Shown here: positions 27,735 to 38,669 of the stretch, piece by piece
Layout: every line of letters starts with the position of its first letter
Position numbering within the stretch: position 1 is the stretch's first letter
NCBI GenBank assembly: GCA_963757265.1
Contig: CAVWRA010000004.1
Location: 186,001 to 250,000, forward strand
Origin: CAIVVT01 sp963757265
Lineage (GTDB): Bacteria > Acidobacteriota > Terriglobia > Bryobacterales > Bryobacteraceae
DNA length: 64,000 nucleotides
Direction of reading: 5' to 3'
Translations under genes and position numbers: made by a program
Notes under the pieces: model-generated
The model's database searches: none
Told to the model about the DNA's origin: nothing
Seen by the model: only the letters and a program-made list of their open reading frames with translations

Positions 27735-28781
27735 TCACTGTTTGATTGGTCCCGCCAGTTTGCCCGAGCGGGCGCCCGTCTCGACCACTTCGAAGTCGGA
27801 GCCCTTCACCCGCTCCAGGGTTTCCAGCCCCTTTAGTCGCGCATCGGGGGAAATCGACATCAGCCAGTCCTGGCCATTGTCGGCGACAAACATGCCATAC
27901 TTCTTCAACCCCTCGAGGATCGCGCGCGCGTGGGGCGGAAATCGCGAAGTATCGAAGTCGCGCCGCAGACGGAGCCGTTCGCCCATGCGGGGCAGGCTGG
28001 CGTCCGAGAAGCGGCTGGCGAAGTGGGTGGCGGGAAGAACGTAGGCGCGCTGGCTGCGGTGGACAGTGAAGCGCATGGCGTGCTCCACCAGGCCGCGCTC
28101 GCACTCGTCGAAGCGGACGGAGGCGGGGAAGATTGGGAGGCCCGCGGCGTCGGCGGAGGTCCAACCTTCGGGTCGCAACGCTCCCGTCCGCAGATCGAAG
28201 GTAGCTTCATTCGCGGCCTCCCAGCCGGCATCCGTTCTCCGCGCCTGCCAGAATTCGTGGAGCTTTCCGTTGACCGGGTCGACGATCAGGAGGTGGCGGT
28301 CGCCGCGGCCGTGGCGCTGGAAGTCGTCCAGCGTCTGGCCGGGGCGCGCGAGGGCCTGCAAGTCCTCATTTCGGGCGAGGGGCCAGTTTTCAATGGGGGC
28401 GTTGTCGGGAACGGGGAAAGGCCCGGGATCGGAGTCGGCGGGGTATTCCAGGATCTTGACCGGAATCCGCTTCTGGTCCGGAGGCACGATGACGAAGTTC
28501 ATGTCCAGGTTGTAGCCGAGGTTCTTGTCGGCCCCAATCGAGGCGATGATGCGCGCCGAATTGGCATGCACCGGCATGGCGGAGATGTCCTGGTTCCAGG
28601 GATTGTCCGGGGGAAACACCTGGAGGGCCGAGAGGATGCGATCGGCTTCCGGAGTCCCGAAAAGCACGGAGTGGGTGATCTTCGGCATGGCAGGCCGATG
28701 GCGTTCGGCGCTGACTCCACTGACCACGGCCACGCACGCCACGACGAGCCCCATAAGGAGCAAGCCGGCACGCTGAGTCAT
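27735..28781 (-). CDS. Secreted protein of unknown function
   Basis: The 348-aa product has an N-terminal signal segment (LLLMGLVVACVAVVSGVSA). The mature part contains FPPDNPWNQDISAMPVHANS, NFVIVPPDQ, DRHLLIVDPVNGKLHEFW and MRFTVHRSQRAYVLPATHFA. Such proteins are seen in several Acidobacteria and other soil bacteria, but I cannot name a function. The frame is intact and the gene stands alone, convergent with the IclR gene. Confidence 0.75.
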   Translation of the reverse strand: MTQRAGLLLMGLVVACVAVVSGVSAERHRPAMPKITHSVLFGTPEADRILSALQVFPPDNPWNQDISAMPVHANSARIIASIGADKNLGYNLDMNFVIVPPDQKRIPVKILEYPADSDPGPFPVPDNAPIENWPLARNEDLQALARPGQTLDDFQRHGRGDRHLLIVDPVNGKLHEFWQARRTDAGWEAANEATFDLRTGALRPEGWTSADAAGLPIFPASVRFDECERGLVEHAMRFTVHRSQRAYVLPATHFASRFSDASLPRMGERLRLRRDFDTSRFPPHARAILEGLKKYGMFVADNGQDWLMSISPDARLKGLETLERVKGSDFEVVETGARSGKLAGPIKQ

Positions 28782-28957
28782 AGATTATGAAATGCTCCCT
28801 TCGAGGTTTGGGCGGGGAATGTTCCAAAGCGCTCGCCACTGCCCGCCGCGCCCTCGCGAGGCTCCACATTCCCGCAGGGAGTCGCCCTTTGGCAGGGATT
28901 CTACTCTGGCTCCCGGTTTCCCATCAGTGTACACCCCGAGACTTCTCGAATTGAAAG

Positions 28958-29161
28958 ATGAGCCTGAGGGTGGAAGGGGCGAAGCTGAACTTTCCGTGGG
29001 GTGCGCTGGCCCGGCTGGGACTGGCGCGCGCTTACGCCCTGCAGGGCGACCCGGCCAAAGCTCGCGCCGCAGATCAGGATTTCCTCGCGCTTTGGAAAGA
29101 CGCCGACTCCGACATTTCCATCCTGCAGAAAGCGAAAGCGGAGTACGCGAAGCTGCAATAA
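28958..29161 (+). pseudogene. 3' remnant of a TPR-containing kinase/regulator
   Basis: The frame reads GALARLGLARAYALQGDPAK then ARAADQDFLALWKDADSDIS and ends AKAEYAKLQ. This matches the C-terminal end of the large TPR-bearing Ser/Thr kinases and wHTH regulators common in Acidobacteria. About 60 residues remain; upstream sequence does not continue the protein. It is probably cut by rearrangement next to the IS110 element. Confidence 0.6.
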
Positions 29162-29224
29162 GAGGCGGAACTTGGGCCCCGCGTGGTTCTGAGCCGAATG
29201 GATCCTGGGAACTCTCGGGAACCA

Positions 29225-29372
29225 TTGATCGGCCCTGGCAGCGGGGCTAACTCCCTACTCGTCGGGCACTCGGAGGGAGTCGTGCCCGCAAAGTGATTTG
29301 ATGACGAGGTCGGCTCCAGGCGAGTAGATTGGTGATCGCTGAACCAGACCAAGGCTCGGGATAGGAGCCGAC
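29225..29372 (+). ncRNA. Candidate IS110 left-end RNA (bridge-RNA-like region)
   Basis: The non-coding stretch before the transposase shows nested stems. GGGCAC (29264-29269) pairs with GTGCCC (29282-29287), and GTCGGCTCC (29309-29317) pairs with GGAGCCGAC (29364-29372), which touches the start codon and hides the AGGAG ribosome site. IS110-group elements encode their bridge RNA in this position. The location and structure fit; expression and exact ends are unknown. Confidence 0.4.
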
Positions 29373-30407
29373 ATGTTGATTATAGGCTGTGATTATCACC
29401 CGCGCTTTCAGCAGGTCGCGATGCTGGACACGGACGGAGGCGACTACACACAGCTTCGCTTGGAGCACATCCAGGAAGCGGAGGAGTTTTACCGCTCCGT
29501 GGCGGGCAGGCAGGTGCGCGTGGGGATGGAAGCCAGCGGACATGCACGCTGGTTCCAACGATTGCTGGCCGGACTGGGGATCGAGTTGTGGATCGGGGAC
29601 CCGTCGGCGATCCGGGCGGCGGCGCCGCGCAAGCAGAAGACCGACAAGCGCGATGCCGAGCACCTGCTCCAACTGCTCTGCGATGGGCGGTTTGAACAGA
29701 TGCGGATTTGGGTGCCGACGGTGGAGGCACGGGACGTGCGGCAGTTGGTGATGCACCGGCACCGGTTGGTGCAGATGCGCACGCGAGTGCAGAACCAACT
29801 CCAGGCGGTGGCATTGAACGAGGGGGTTGGGCGCAAGCCGGGTCTGTGGAGTCGTCGCGGACGAGAGCAGTTCGAGCAGCTGCCATTGCTGGCCTGGACG
29901 GCACGGCGCCGGCAGGAGAATTTAGAGCTGTTGGACGAACTGCAGCGCCGCATTGAACCGCTGGACCAGGCCGTGGAGCAAGAAGCCCGGCGGCGGCCGG
30001 AGGTGGTGCAGCTGATGACGCATCCGGGCGTAGGTCCGGTCACCGGGCTGGCGTTCGTGCTGACCCTCGGCGATCCCAGGCGGTTCGCCAGTGGCAAGCA
30101 CGTGGCCAGCTACCTGGGCTTGATCCCGGCCGAGAGCAGCTCGGGCGGGCGGCAACGGTTGGGACACCTGACCAAACAAGGCAACGCTCTGGTGCGTTGG
30201 TTGCTGGTCGAAGCGACCCACCGGGCGGTGCAGAGAGAGCCGGAACTCGGCCGCTGGTACCGGCGCGTGGCGATGAAGAAGCACCGTTCCATTGCGGCCG
30301 TGGCCGTCGCCCGGAAGTTAGCCGTGCGGTTGTGGTGGATGTGGAGTCGCGGACTGAGTTACGAACAACTCCGCGAATCCGGTTCGTATGCAGGGGAAAC
30401 CCGGTAA
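29373..30407 (+). CDS. IS110-family transposase (DEDD recombinase)
   Basis: The 344-aa protein is full length. The RuvC-like N-terminal domain shows the acidic residues in IIGCDYHPR, GMEASGHARW and KTDKRDAEHL. The C-terminal Tnp_20 domain has HPGVGPVTGLAFVLTLGDP and the serine-bearing stretch AESSSGGRQRLGHLTKQGN, expected to hold the catalytic Ser. The frame is intact, so activity is possible. Element ends were not located, as the family lacks terminal inverted repeats. Confidence 0.9.
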   Translation: MLIIGCDYHPRFQQVAMLDTDGGDYTQLRLEHIQEAEEFYRSVAGRQVRVGMEASGHARWFQRLLAGLGIELWIGDPSAIRAAAPRKQKTDKRDAEHLLQLLCDGRFEQMRIWVPTVEARDVRQLVMHRHRLVQMRTRVQNQLQAVALNEGVGRKPGLWSRRGREQFEQLPLLAWTARRRQENLELLDELQRRIEPLDQAVEQEARRRPEVVQLMTHPGVGPVTGLAFVLTLGDPRRFASGKHVASYLGLIPAESSSGGRQRLGHLTKQGNALVRWLLVEATHRAVQREPELGRWYRRVAMKKHRSIAAVAVARKLAVRLWWMWSRGLSYEQLRESGSYAGETR

Positions 30408-31277
30408 CGCCACTGGGGTGCAGTTGATCCTCGAGAAAGTGAATAGGCCCCCTGCCTCCCTTGGGTGCAAGGGAGTTTGAAGCAGAAATCATGGTTCCGC
30501 ATAGCGGAATCGAATATATGGCTGGTGGGACCGGTTCCCACCGAATGATTGGAACCGCGAGCCTTGGTCGGCAACAGCGAACGGCAGCAGAAAAACAAAA
30601 ACTCTGGGAAGGGCAAAAGCACAAAGCCATCCCTGCCCCGACGTGTGCTCTTTTTCCATTGACGGACGCCGATCTCGTCATATATTGCGTTTCCAGACAA
30701 GTGCACTGCGACACCGTACCGTTGTCGGCCGCAAACGCCATTTACCGACCGCGTTCGCCGCATGCGGCGCAGTCACCACCTCGATTGTTGCGAGACCATC
30801 CTCCGTCCGTCATACGAGCGGCGATTGAGAAATGGCTCTTTCAAGGAGCCGTCAGGACCGGCCGCATAGAGGTATTGGCGGTTTCTGTTCCCCGCGCGCC
30901 GGATACGTGGGCCCTCTGTCGGCCCGCGGCCCCCCAAAGCGCCGCACGCTCACGGCAGGACTCCTACCGTCCGGTTCTCCGCTTGCGCCCGCGGCAGAAA
31001 AACAGGCGGATAGTCCGAGAGAGTCGCCATGGCCCTACGGGCCACCCATAGAGATGAAAGTCGGTGGCTGCGATAGGGTGGACGATGGTGTGGGGCGCCT
31101 GAGGTCGGCACCGCTCTGGAGCAGTTGAATCCGTGAGAGAGTTTTCACCCGAGACGCGCTTGTGAACCAATGAGTGTGCGCAGCTCGTACCATGCCCCGG
31201 CGTGGCAGGGCAGTAGCACGGGTGTGTGCGTAATCTATCTTGCCGCGCGTTCTGCGCCCCCACGCCGAGGAGTGGAG
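30408..31277. other. Gap between two IS110-type genes, no credible gene
   Basis: The stretch holds the right end of the first element, unknown sequence, and the left end of the second. Open frames here show no family signal or normal composition. Confidence 0.4.
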
Positions 31278-32510
31278 ATGCCCTACACGATAGCAGGAAT
31301 CGACGTTCACAAGAAGGTGTTGATGGCCGTGGTGGCCGACGTGAGCGCGCCGGATTTGCGCTTCGAGCGGCGGCGCTTCGGCGCCACGACCAGCGAGCTG
31401 GAGGCACTGGCGGCGTGGCTCGATCAGCACGCCGTGAAGGAAGTAGTGATGGAATCGACGGCGCAGTATTGGAAGCCGGTCTGGCTGGCGCTGGAGCCGC
31501 ACTTCCGACTGCACCTGGCGCAGGCCCAATCCAACCGCGCGCCGGGCGGGCGCAAGTCGGACTTCCGCGACGCCGAACGGCTGCTGCGGCGCCTGGTCGC
31601 GGACGAACTCTTTCTGAGTTACGTGCCCGCGCCGGAACAGCGGGTCTGGCGCACGCTCACGCGCAGCAAGCTGCAACTGGTGCGCGAGCGCGTGCGGCTG
31701 CAGAATCAGATCGAGGCGTTGCTGGAAGAAGGCCGCATCAAGCTCTCCAGCGTGGTCAGCGACCTGCTCGGCGCGAGCGGGCAGCGAATCCTGCACGCAC
31801 TGGCCCAGGGCGGAGGCGACCCACAGCGCCTGGCCGCGCTGGGCGACCGGCGGCTGCAGGTGAGTGAGCCGGATCTCGCCGACGCCCTGAACGGAGATCT
31901 CCGCCCGGCGCATCGCGCCATACTGACGCTGTTTCTGCAGCGCCTGGAGTTGCTCGACCAACAGATCGCCCAACTCCATCAACTCGCCGCCGACCAGCTG
32001 CACGCCCACCAGAATGCCGTGGCCCGCCTCGCCGCGGTGCCCTGATTGGGCCTCGACTCGGCCCCGCAGATCCTGGCCGAAGTCGGCCCCTGCGCCCAGG
32101 CTTCCCTCACCCCGCAGCAACTCTGCTCCTGGGTCGGCGTCTGCCCGGGGCGCAACGAGAGCGCCGAACACAACCGCTCCGGCCACTGCGCCAAGGGCAA
32201 CCGCTACCTGCGCCGCGTCCTCTGCCAGGCCGCCCAAGCCGCCGTCAAGAAGAATGGCAGTTACGTGCAATCGCTATTTCGCCGGCTGCTGCCACGGCTC
32301 GGATACCTGAAGGCGATCTGGGCAGTAGCCCATCGCCTCTGCCTGATCATCTGGAAGATCCTGCACGAAGGGGCGGAATTCATCGAACACGGTCAACTCG
32401 GCACCCCTGAAGCGCAGAAACGCCGTGCAAGAAAACTCGCCGCCGCGCTGCGTAAGCTCAGCTATACGGTGCAACTCAGCCCAATGGCCCCAACTCCGGT
32501 TGCGGGGTGA
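31278..32510 (+). CDS. Second IS110-family transposase with an in-frame TGA
   Basis: From ATG 31278 (GAGGAGTGG upstream) the frame gives IAGIDVHKKVLMAVVAD, VVMESTAQYWKPVW and SDFRDAERLLRRLV, the DEDD domain. It continues to LAAVP at 32042, where a TGA (32043-32045) replaces the conserved Gly of the PGLG turn. The same frame resumes with LGLDSAPQILAEVGP, ASLTPQQLCSWVGVCPG and the serine region NRSGHCAKGNRYLRR, to the stop at 32510. Without the TGA it would be a normal 410-aa transposase. It differs strongly from the other IS110 protein here. It is likely an inactive copy, unless the TGA is an error or read through. Confidence 0.85.
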
Positions 32511-32643
32511 CTTTCGTGTGAGCGGCCTCCCGAGACAGCCCTGCAGGTTTAATATCGATTAGGACCAAAGTAGGTTGTTCCGCCCCCGGCTTCGCCGTTC
32601 GCCGCGCGGAGTGGCGCCGTACTCGGGGGAGAGGAGGATCGAT

Positions 32644-34428
32644 ATGCACGCGCCCGGACTGGCGCCGCAGCGCCCTCGTTCCGTTCGCTTGATACTCGAT
32701 GCCACCTCTTGTCTCGCACTCTGCCTGAGCACGGGCCTGGCTGCCGGCCAACAGCCGCTCCCGCCGCCGGATCAGCCAGCGCAATCGCAGCCCACCCCCG
32801 AGGTGGCCTCCAAGGACGCCACCCCGACCTTCACCACCCGCGTGAATCTCGTTCCCGTCTCCGTCGTCGTGCGCGACTCCTCCGGCCACGCCGTGGGCAA
32901 CCTCACCAAGGACGACTTTCAATTGACCGACGACGGCAAGCCGCAGGCCATCGCACGCTTCTCCATCGAGCGCTCCGATGCTCCCGTGGTCGTGGAGAAG
33001 CAGGCGACGCCCGCTCCCCAGGCGCCCGGCGCCACCCCGGCGCGCCCCGAACCCGTGATCGCCACCCGCTTCGTCGCCTATCTGTTCGACGACATCCACC
33101 TCAACTTCGAAGACATCGCCTTCGTCCGCGACGCCGCCGCGCGCCAGGTGACCTCCTCGCTCCAGCCGGCCGACCGCGTGGCCATTTACACCACCTCGGG
33201 GCGCAACATGCTCGAATTCACGGACGATCGCGCGGCGCTTCAGACCGCCTTGGCCCGTCTGCGCCCCAATCCCATCACCGGCGGCTCAGGCCCCAAGTGC
33301 CCCGAGATCAGCTACTACATGGCCGACCAGATCGTGAACAGGAGCGACGGCCTGGCCCTGCAGGCTGCCCTGGCGCAGTACGCCGCGTGCAGCGGCAACC
33401 GATCGGTTATGCCCGCCGAGGTGCGCGCGTTGGCCCAGGGCGCGCTGAACGAGGGCGCGCAGGAAACCCGCATTGCCACGCGCGTGCTGAGGGACGCCGT
33501 CCGGCGCCTTTCGGCCATGCCCGGCCAGCGCGTGATCGTTCTTACTTCCCCAGGATTCCTCATCCAAGACTCCGATCATCCCGATATCGCCGACATCATC
33601 TCGAAGGCCATCTCGGCCCGCGTGATCGTCAACTGCCTGGACGCGCGCGGCGTGTGGACGCCGCCCGGCTACGACGCCGGCAGTGCCACTCCCGAGGGCG
33701 GCGTGAGGGCCATCACGACGATCAACGCCTTTCGCATGTTCGAAGCATCGATCCAGGGCCAGGTGCTGAGCGAGGTGGCGGCGGGCACCGGCGGCCTGTG
33801 GATCCACGACAACAACGATATCCCCGGCGCGTTCCGGCGTCTCGCCACGCCGCCCGACTTCTACTACGTGCTCGCCTTCTCGCCCGACAACCTCAAGTCC
33901 GACGGCAAGTACCACAGCCTCAAGGTCACCCTGCACAATCCCAAGGGTCTCACCCTACAGGCTCGCAAGGGCTACTTCGCCCCACGCCGCGAAACCAGCC
34001 CCGCCGAGCAGGCCCGCCAGGATCTCGAGGACGCGGTTTTCACGCGTGACGTCGTCAAGGACCTGCCCGTCGAGCTTCACATCGAGTTCTCCAGGCTCGC
34101 CGCCGGCCGCGCTCGCATCTCCGTTCTGGCCCGGCTGGACCTGCGCGGCCTCCGGTTCCGCATAGTCGAGGACCGCAACCTCGACAACGTGGCAATCATC
34201 GCCGCCATCTTTGACAGCGGCGGCAACTACATCGCCGCAATGCAGAAGGAAGTCGAACTGCGCCTCAAAGACGAGACCCTGGCCGACCTCACCGGGCCTT
34301 CCGGCCACGGCCTGGCCGTGCACACCAGCTTCGACGTCAAGCCAGGCAGCTATGTCATCCGGCTCGTCGTGCGCGATAGCGAAGCTCATATGATGGCCGC
34401 CGAAAACGGCGTTGTCGAGATTCCATAG
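32644..34428 (+). CDS. VWFA-related Acidobacterial-domain protein (secreted)
   Basis: The 594-aa product starts at ATG 32644 behind GAGAGGAGG. A signal-like hydrophobic segment (DATSCLALCLSTGLAAG) is followed by a Pro-rich linker. A beta domain (FTTRVNLVPVSVVVRDSSGH, LTKDDFQLTDDGKPQ) precedes a von Willebrand A fold (VAYLFDDIHLNFEDIAFVRD, MPGQRVIVLTSPGFLIQD). The family hallmark FYYVLAFSPDNLKSDGKYHS then KVTLHNPKGLTLQARKGYFA lies after that. This architecture is abundant in Acidobacteria; the role is unknown, probably surface binding. The frame is intact. Confidence 0.9.
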   Translation: MHAPGLAPQRPRSVRLILDATSCLALCLSTGLAAGQQPLPPPDQPAQSQPTPEVASKDATPTFTTRVNLVPVSVVVRDSSGHAVGNLTKDDFQLTDDGKPQAIARFSIERSDAPVVVEKQATPAPQAPGATPARPEPVIATRFVAYLFDDIHLNFEDIAFVRDAAARQVTSSLQPADRVAIYTTSGRNMLEFTDDRAALQTALARLRPNPITGGSGPKCPEISYYMADQIVNRSDGLALQAALAQYAACSGNRSVMPAEVRALAQGALNEGAQETRIATRVLRDAVRRLSAMPGQRVIVLTSPGFLIQDSDHPDIADIISKAISARVIVNCLDARGVWTPPGYDAGSATPEGGVRAITTINAFRMFEASIQGQVLSEVAAGTGGLWIHDNNDIPGAFRRLATPPDFYYVLAFSPDNLKSDGKYHSLKVTLHNPKGLTLQARKGYFAPRRETSPAEQARQDLEDAVFTRDVVKDLPVELHIEFSRLAAGRARISVLARLDLRGLRFRIVEDRNLDNVAIIAAIFDSGGNYIAAMQKEVELRLKDETLADLTGPSGHGLAVHTSFDVKPGSYVIRLVVRDSEAHMMAAENGVVEIP

Positions 34429-34698
34429 CCTGCTCCCTCCGCCCCTCCGATTCGGCCGCGTGGCTCGGCCGGCGGGACCTCGCTAGTGTGCAGCCGCACG
34501 CCGTCCGCCTCCGGATCACGTTGCCGGCTGGGAAGGAGGCCGTCGCATCCGATGGTCACGAATTCCGAACGCTGGCGGACTTAATCCTAGGCGTCGCGGA
34601 GGAGCGGTTCGCCGCACTGGACTGGGTCCAGCGGCGTGTCACTCGGGATTCAAGCGATTCCGGTCAGCGCGCCAGGGTGTTGTGGTCGCAAAGTAGGG

Positions 34699-36669
34699 TT
34701 ACCGGACAGACGGCCGCGGAGGGCGCTCAACCAGTTCTTGCCGGTATTGGAACGCAGAATCGAACTGCTTCAGAATGGCCTGGCGAAGCTGCCCAGCACC
34801 ATCTTTAAGACGCAGGCTCCTTGCCCGACTGCTACCGATATTGACCCGTATCTTTCTCAATCCGGGCGTCGGCCCAAACGAACTGCTTATCGGGACCGCT
34901 ATAGCAAACTGTTGCAACGGGCCGCCCTTGGCAATGAGGCCGCCGCCCACGTGCGAGAACTTCAGCCGGATCGCAGAGCCCTCAGTGCTCATCGACTGGT
35001 ACAGGGGGCCTGAGTACTCGACCTTCTTCCCATACACTCTGCTCAGAGCCACGAGAGCGAGCCGGCGTCCGACCTCCTTCTTATTCTTCGGATGGATGTT
35101 CTTGGCGTCGCCGATGTCGATGGCCACTGCGAGCCCGGAGTTCGGTAGGGTTTCAGCGACGAGCGCCTGGGCCTCGCGGAGCTCAGCCCAACCCGACTCG
35201 CCGGGCTCGCGAACAGGTTCTGAGTAGTTGGCGAGTTGGACGATCAGGAACGGCAGGCCGGGCTGCGCGAAGCGAGCGCGCCAGTTTTGGATCATCGCCG
35301 CCAGCAAGTCGCGATGCTGGGAGGCGCGGCTGGCGTTGGACTCGCCCTGATACCAGATGCAGCCGCGAAGTGCAAACGGTGTGAGTAGCGCAACCATGCC
35401 GTTGTAAAGCCATGCAACTTCGTCCGGCTCCTGCGGCAGGCCGGGCGGTAGCGGTTGAATTGCGGAGAGCCGGGCGCTGTCTTTACACCGCCATTCCCCT
35501 GCCAACGATATAGGTTCTATCGAAGCGTCGCCAGCTGGCGCCAAGTTAAGCTGTTGCGGCAAACCGTAGATTCCACCCAAACCGCCGAGATATCCATTGT
35601 CGAGCACACGGACCGCCAGGGTGTTTTACCCCGGCTTCAGCGCGGCCGCCGGGACGCGGTAATAGCGGTCCAGGAAGCGCTGGAAGCTCTCTCCGACCTT
35701 GATGCCATTGACGAATGTGGTGCCGCCGCCGTTGATCGGGCCGAGGCTGAGGATGAGATCCTTACCCGCCCAGGCGCTTGGCAACTCAAAGTCGCGGCGA
35801 AACCAGACGATCCCACCGAAATTGCAGAGCCTGACGCTTGCGGACTCGCTGGGAACGGGCATGGTCTTCCAGGCCGAGTCATCCAGGCCGGGATTGGCCC
35901 AGTTGGCGCTATGGGTACTGCCAGGATCTTTGGCGCTCCACCAGGCTTCCCGCTTCGCGGCGTTGTCCGCGGTGTTGTCAATAGCCGACTTGATCCGTGC
36001 CAGGGACTTGGCGACGGCCGGCGCCAGAGCTGGCAAGGTCTGCAGTGCCGCCAGGCTGGTCCAGGACTCGGCGGCGGTGCCGCCCCAGCTCATGTTGACG
36101 ATCCCGATGGGCACCTTCAACGTCTGATGGAGCGTGCGGGCAAAGAAGAAGCCGGCGGCGGTGAAGCCGCCCCAGCCGCCCTCGGTCAGAGTCTGCGGCG
36201 AACAGCGCTTCCACGGAGCCGGGCCGGCGAAGCGGTCGCGGGGCTGATTGGCAAAATCGCGGGGCACGGTGAACAGGCGCACGTCCGGGAAATCGGCCTG
36301 GGCGATGTCATTGGCCACATCGCATACTCCAATCCCCATCTCCATATTGGATTGGCCCGCGGCGAGCCATATATCGCCTACGAGAACGTCTGTAAATACC
36401 CGCTTGCCGATCGTGAGGTCGGACGGCTTTGAGCGAGCCTTCATAGGTGCCAGCCGGACCATCTATCGACCCTGCGGGTCGGCCGTGGCCCGTTGTGTCT
36501 GGCCGGCAAAATGGACCGTGACGCCCTCACCAGGCTGGGCGGTGCCCCAAACAGGATCCGGCTTGCCACGCTGAAGCACCATATGGTCTTGAAAGATGCC
36601 GGCGGGAACGACCTCGGCCCGCAACGCGCAAGTGCAAAGAACAAAGAGAACTGGTTTGGTGAACTGCAC
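34699..36669 (-). pseudogene. Sialate O-acetylesterase-like gene with two in-frame stops and a cut 3' end
   Basis: One continuous frame encodes a secreted esterase of the sialate O-acetylesterase (SGNH/DUF303) family: a signal peptide (MQFTKPVLFVLCTCALRA), GIFQDHMVLQRGKPDPVWG, the Ser block LAAGQSNMEMGI, VNMSWGGTAAESW and CIWYQGESNA. A TAG at 36463-36465 sits where a Trp is expected (ADPQGR-stop-MVRLAPM). A TAA at 35626-35628 sits between LKPG and NTLAVRV. After LQQFAIA (about 34890) the sequence leaves the family. Substitutions rather than indels cause the stops, so genuine decay is likely. It lies 80 bases after the alpha-galactosidase gene on the same strand. Confidence 0.8.
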
Positions 36670-36749
36670 GAGAATCTCTCGCCTCTTAAACTATTGCCAC
36701 CGCAAATTCCTTTCGTCCCGGGCATTGCCGCAGTGGCGTGCAGCCGGGA

Positions 36750-38669
36750 TCATTCCGCCGGCCACATCCGGACCAATACCGTTCCTTGCCGCGGCACGTC
36801 CGCAGAGAACTCGTCAGTGAACACTCCAACATCCTTGTGCCGCCACAGGTCGCGAACTCGCTGTCTTCCACTCAGGCCGGCGTCGCTCCATTTCGCCCTG
36901 ATCGTCGCGGGCTCCTCATTTCGGTTCAGCAACACCAGGGCCTTCGATCCGTCCGCCAGATCCTTGGACCAGACTTCTAGGGCGCCCTGCCCGGAACTGA
37001 GCCTGGGAACACGACCGAGCGGGTCCTGGTCCAGGTCGATCACCTCCGTATTGGCCAGCGTCTCGAGCGCAGCGGGACTGATGATACGCAGGTCGGCCGT
37101 TGCTAGCAGTGACGCGCTGAGCATGGCCCACAAGTTCATCTGGCTGCGGTACTCGGTATCGTCCGCGCCCGTGCCCCTCATGTCGTTGCTGGAAGCACCC
37201 TTACCGTAGATTCCGATGACGAGCAGGTCCGGATCATTCCACCCGCCGGAATGCTGGTATTTGGCGAACATTGTCTGCCGTTCGAAGCAGTCGAGTATGC
37301 CGTCCCCCCAGTTCCCACCGCTCGCGGATATCGCACGCGGTGCGCCACATCTGCGCCTTCGGCTCGTTGCCCCAAACCGCTCCGTTGTCGCCCGCGCCGA
37401 GGCTGTGCACCATGGAGCGGCCTGACGTTGCCAGAAGCTGCCCCATCATCACGTATAAGTCGCGGGCCCGGTCACGTGGAACGCTACAGTAGTCGTACTT
37501 GAGGAGATCCGCTCCCCACCCGGCCCAGGTCGTCGCGCCGTCTCCTCGTGGCCTAACGTGCCGGGGTATCCGGCACAGGCGGTCGCTCCTGGGGATGAGT
37601 AGATTCCGAGCTTGAACCCCCTCGCGTGCAGGTAGTCGGCAAGTGCCTTCATTCCGCTGGGGAAGCGGACTGGATCAGCCACAAGCCGGCCTTCCTGATC
37701 GCGGTCGACTACCCAGGAGTCGTCGATATTGATGTACTCGTAGCCGGCGTCACGCAGCCCATAAGCGACCATCGCGTCGGCCATCTCCTTCAGCACCGTC
37801 TCGCTCGCCGGGCCTAGGATGACGTCCCAGGCGTTCCAGCCCATCGGGGGCGTCAGCGCCAGCCGGCCGCCAACCACAATGCGCAGCACCTTTGTGCCCT
37901 CACCAAGCGCGTTCCTTGCGCCCACCGTGACCATGTACTCTCCGGGGCGGGCCCGGGTCCCGGTTATGATCCCTGCCTCCGTGTCCAGTCGCAGGCCCTC
38001 AGGGAGCCCCTTGGCGGAGAAGGTCATTAGACGCCGTCCGGTCGCTGCAATGGCATAAAGGAACGATGTTCGAGGACGTACACCACTGACTGCGGCGCTG
38101 TTGATACGAGGTTCCGGCGGTTGCACGGCGGCGCGTTTCACCGCTCGCTCTTGTGGCGAGAACACAGTACGTGGCTCGCGCCCGGTGTAGGCGATCCTGG
38201 CGTTGACCCAATTCGCGTAAGCGCCCTTCGGCCCATCCACCGCCAGCAGCAATTCACGCACTCCCGAGATGTCTGCCTCGATCGACGCCGCAGGGTCGCC
38301 CTGGTTCACGCGGCCGCTGCGTTTCAGCAATTTGCCATCCCCGTAGACAAGGTACTCAACATCCGCAAATGTCCCACGGAAATTGACCAGGCTGGTCTTC
38401 GCGGTGTCGCTGATCCCGCCTTGGGCCGAAAAGCGAACGGCTTTGCCGTCCAACTCGATGTACAGCCGGCTTTCCGCCCGGGTTGGGATGCTGCGCTCGT
38501 AGTGCACGCCGCCAATGGTCACCGCCGATTTCGTTCCCGTGGAATGCGGCCGCTCGCGGGACTGGCTGATCTTGCTGCAGTCCAGGTCCTCTCCTTGAAC
38601 CACCCGCTCCGAGGCGAAGGCCGGTGCCAAGAGCAGAAGCACACTCATGAAGGGCCAGCGCACGCTCAT
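36750..38669 (-). pseudogene. GH27 alpha-galactosidase with N-terminal NPCBM-like domain, two frameshifts
   Basis: A signal peptide (FMSVLLLLAPAFAS) and a beta-sandwich carbohydrate-binding region (about residues 30-150) precede an Ig-like segment and a GH27 catalytic domain: LTPPMGWNAWD, YEYINIDDSWVVD and FKLGIYSSPGATACAGYPG. After one indel near 37545 the frame reads TWAGWGADLLKYDYC, with the expected nucleophile Asp in KYDY. After another near 37340 (a G run) it reads FAKYQHSGGWNDPDLLVIG, and ends in a C-terminal beta domain at 36750. Residues are well conserved. It could be a recently broken gene or two base-call errors. The ATG at 38669 overlaps the stop of a short Tat-signal ORF. Confidence 0.8.

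Noticed and set aside
30461..31051. 196-aa plus frame between the IS110 genes
   Set aside because: No start signal, no domain and biased composition. It is more likely non-coding.
32043..32045. TGA in the IS110 gene as selenocysteine
   Set aside because: The position is a conserved Gly, not Cys, and there is no sign of a SECIS element or selenocysteine genes in the window.
31035..32270. 411-aa minus-strand open frame opposite the second IS110 transposase
   Set aside because: It is the antisense shadow of the transposase in GC-rich DNA. The plus frame has the full set of DEDD motifs.
32709..34049. 446-aa plus-strand frame inside the VWA gene
   Set aside because: Arg/His/Pro-rich shadow in another frame. 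The overlapping frame carries the family motifs.
34488..35013. Plus-strand frames over the cut 3' end of the esterase
   Set aside because: No recognisable domain or start signals. The minus strand shows the esterase remnant.
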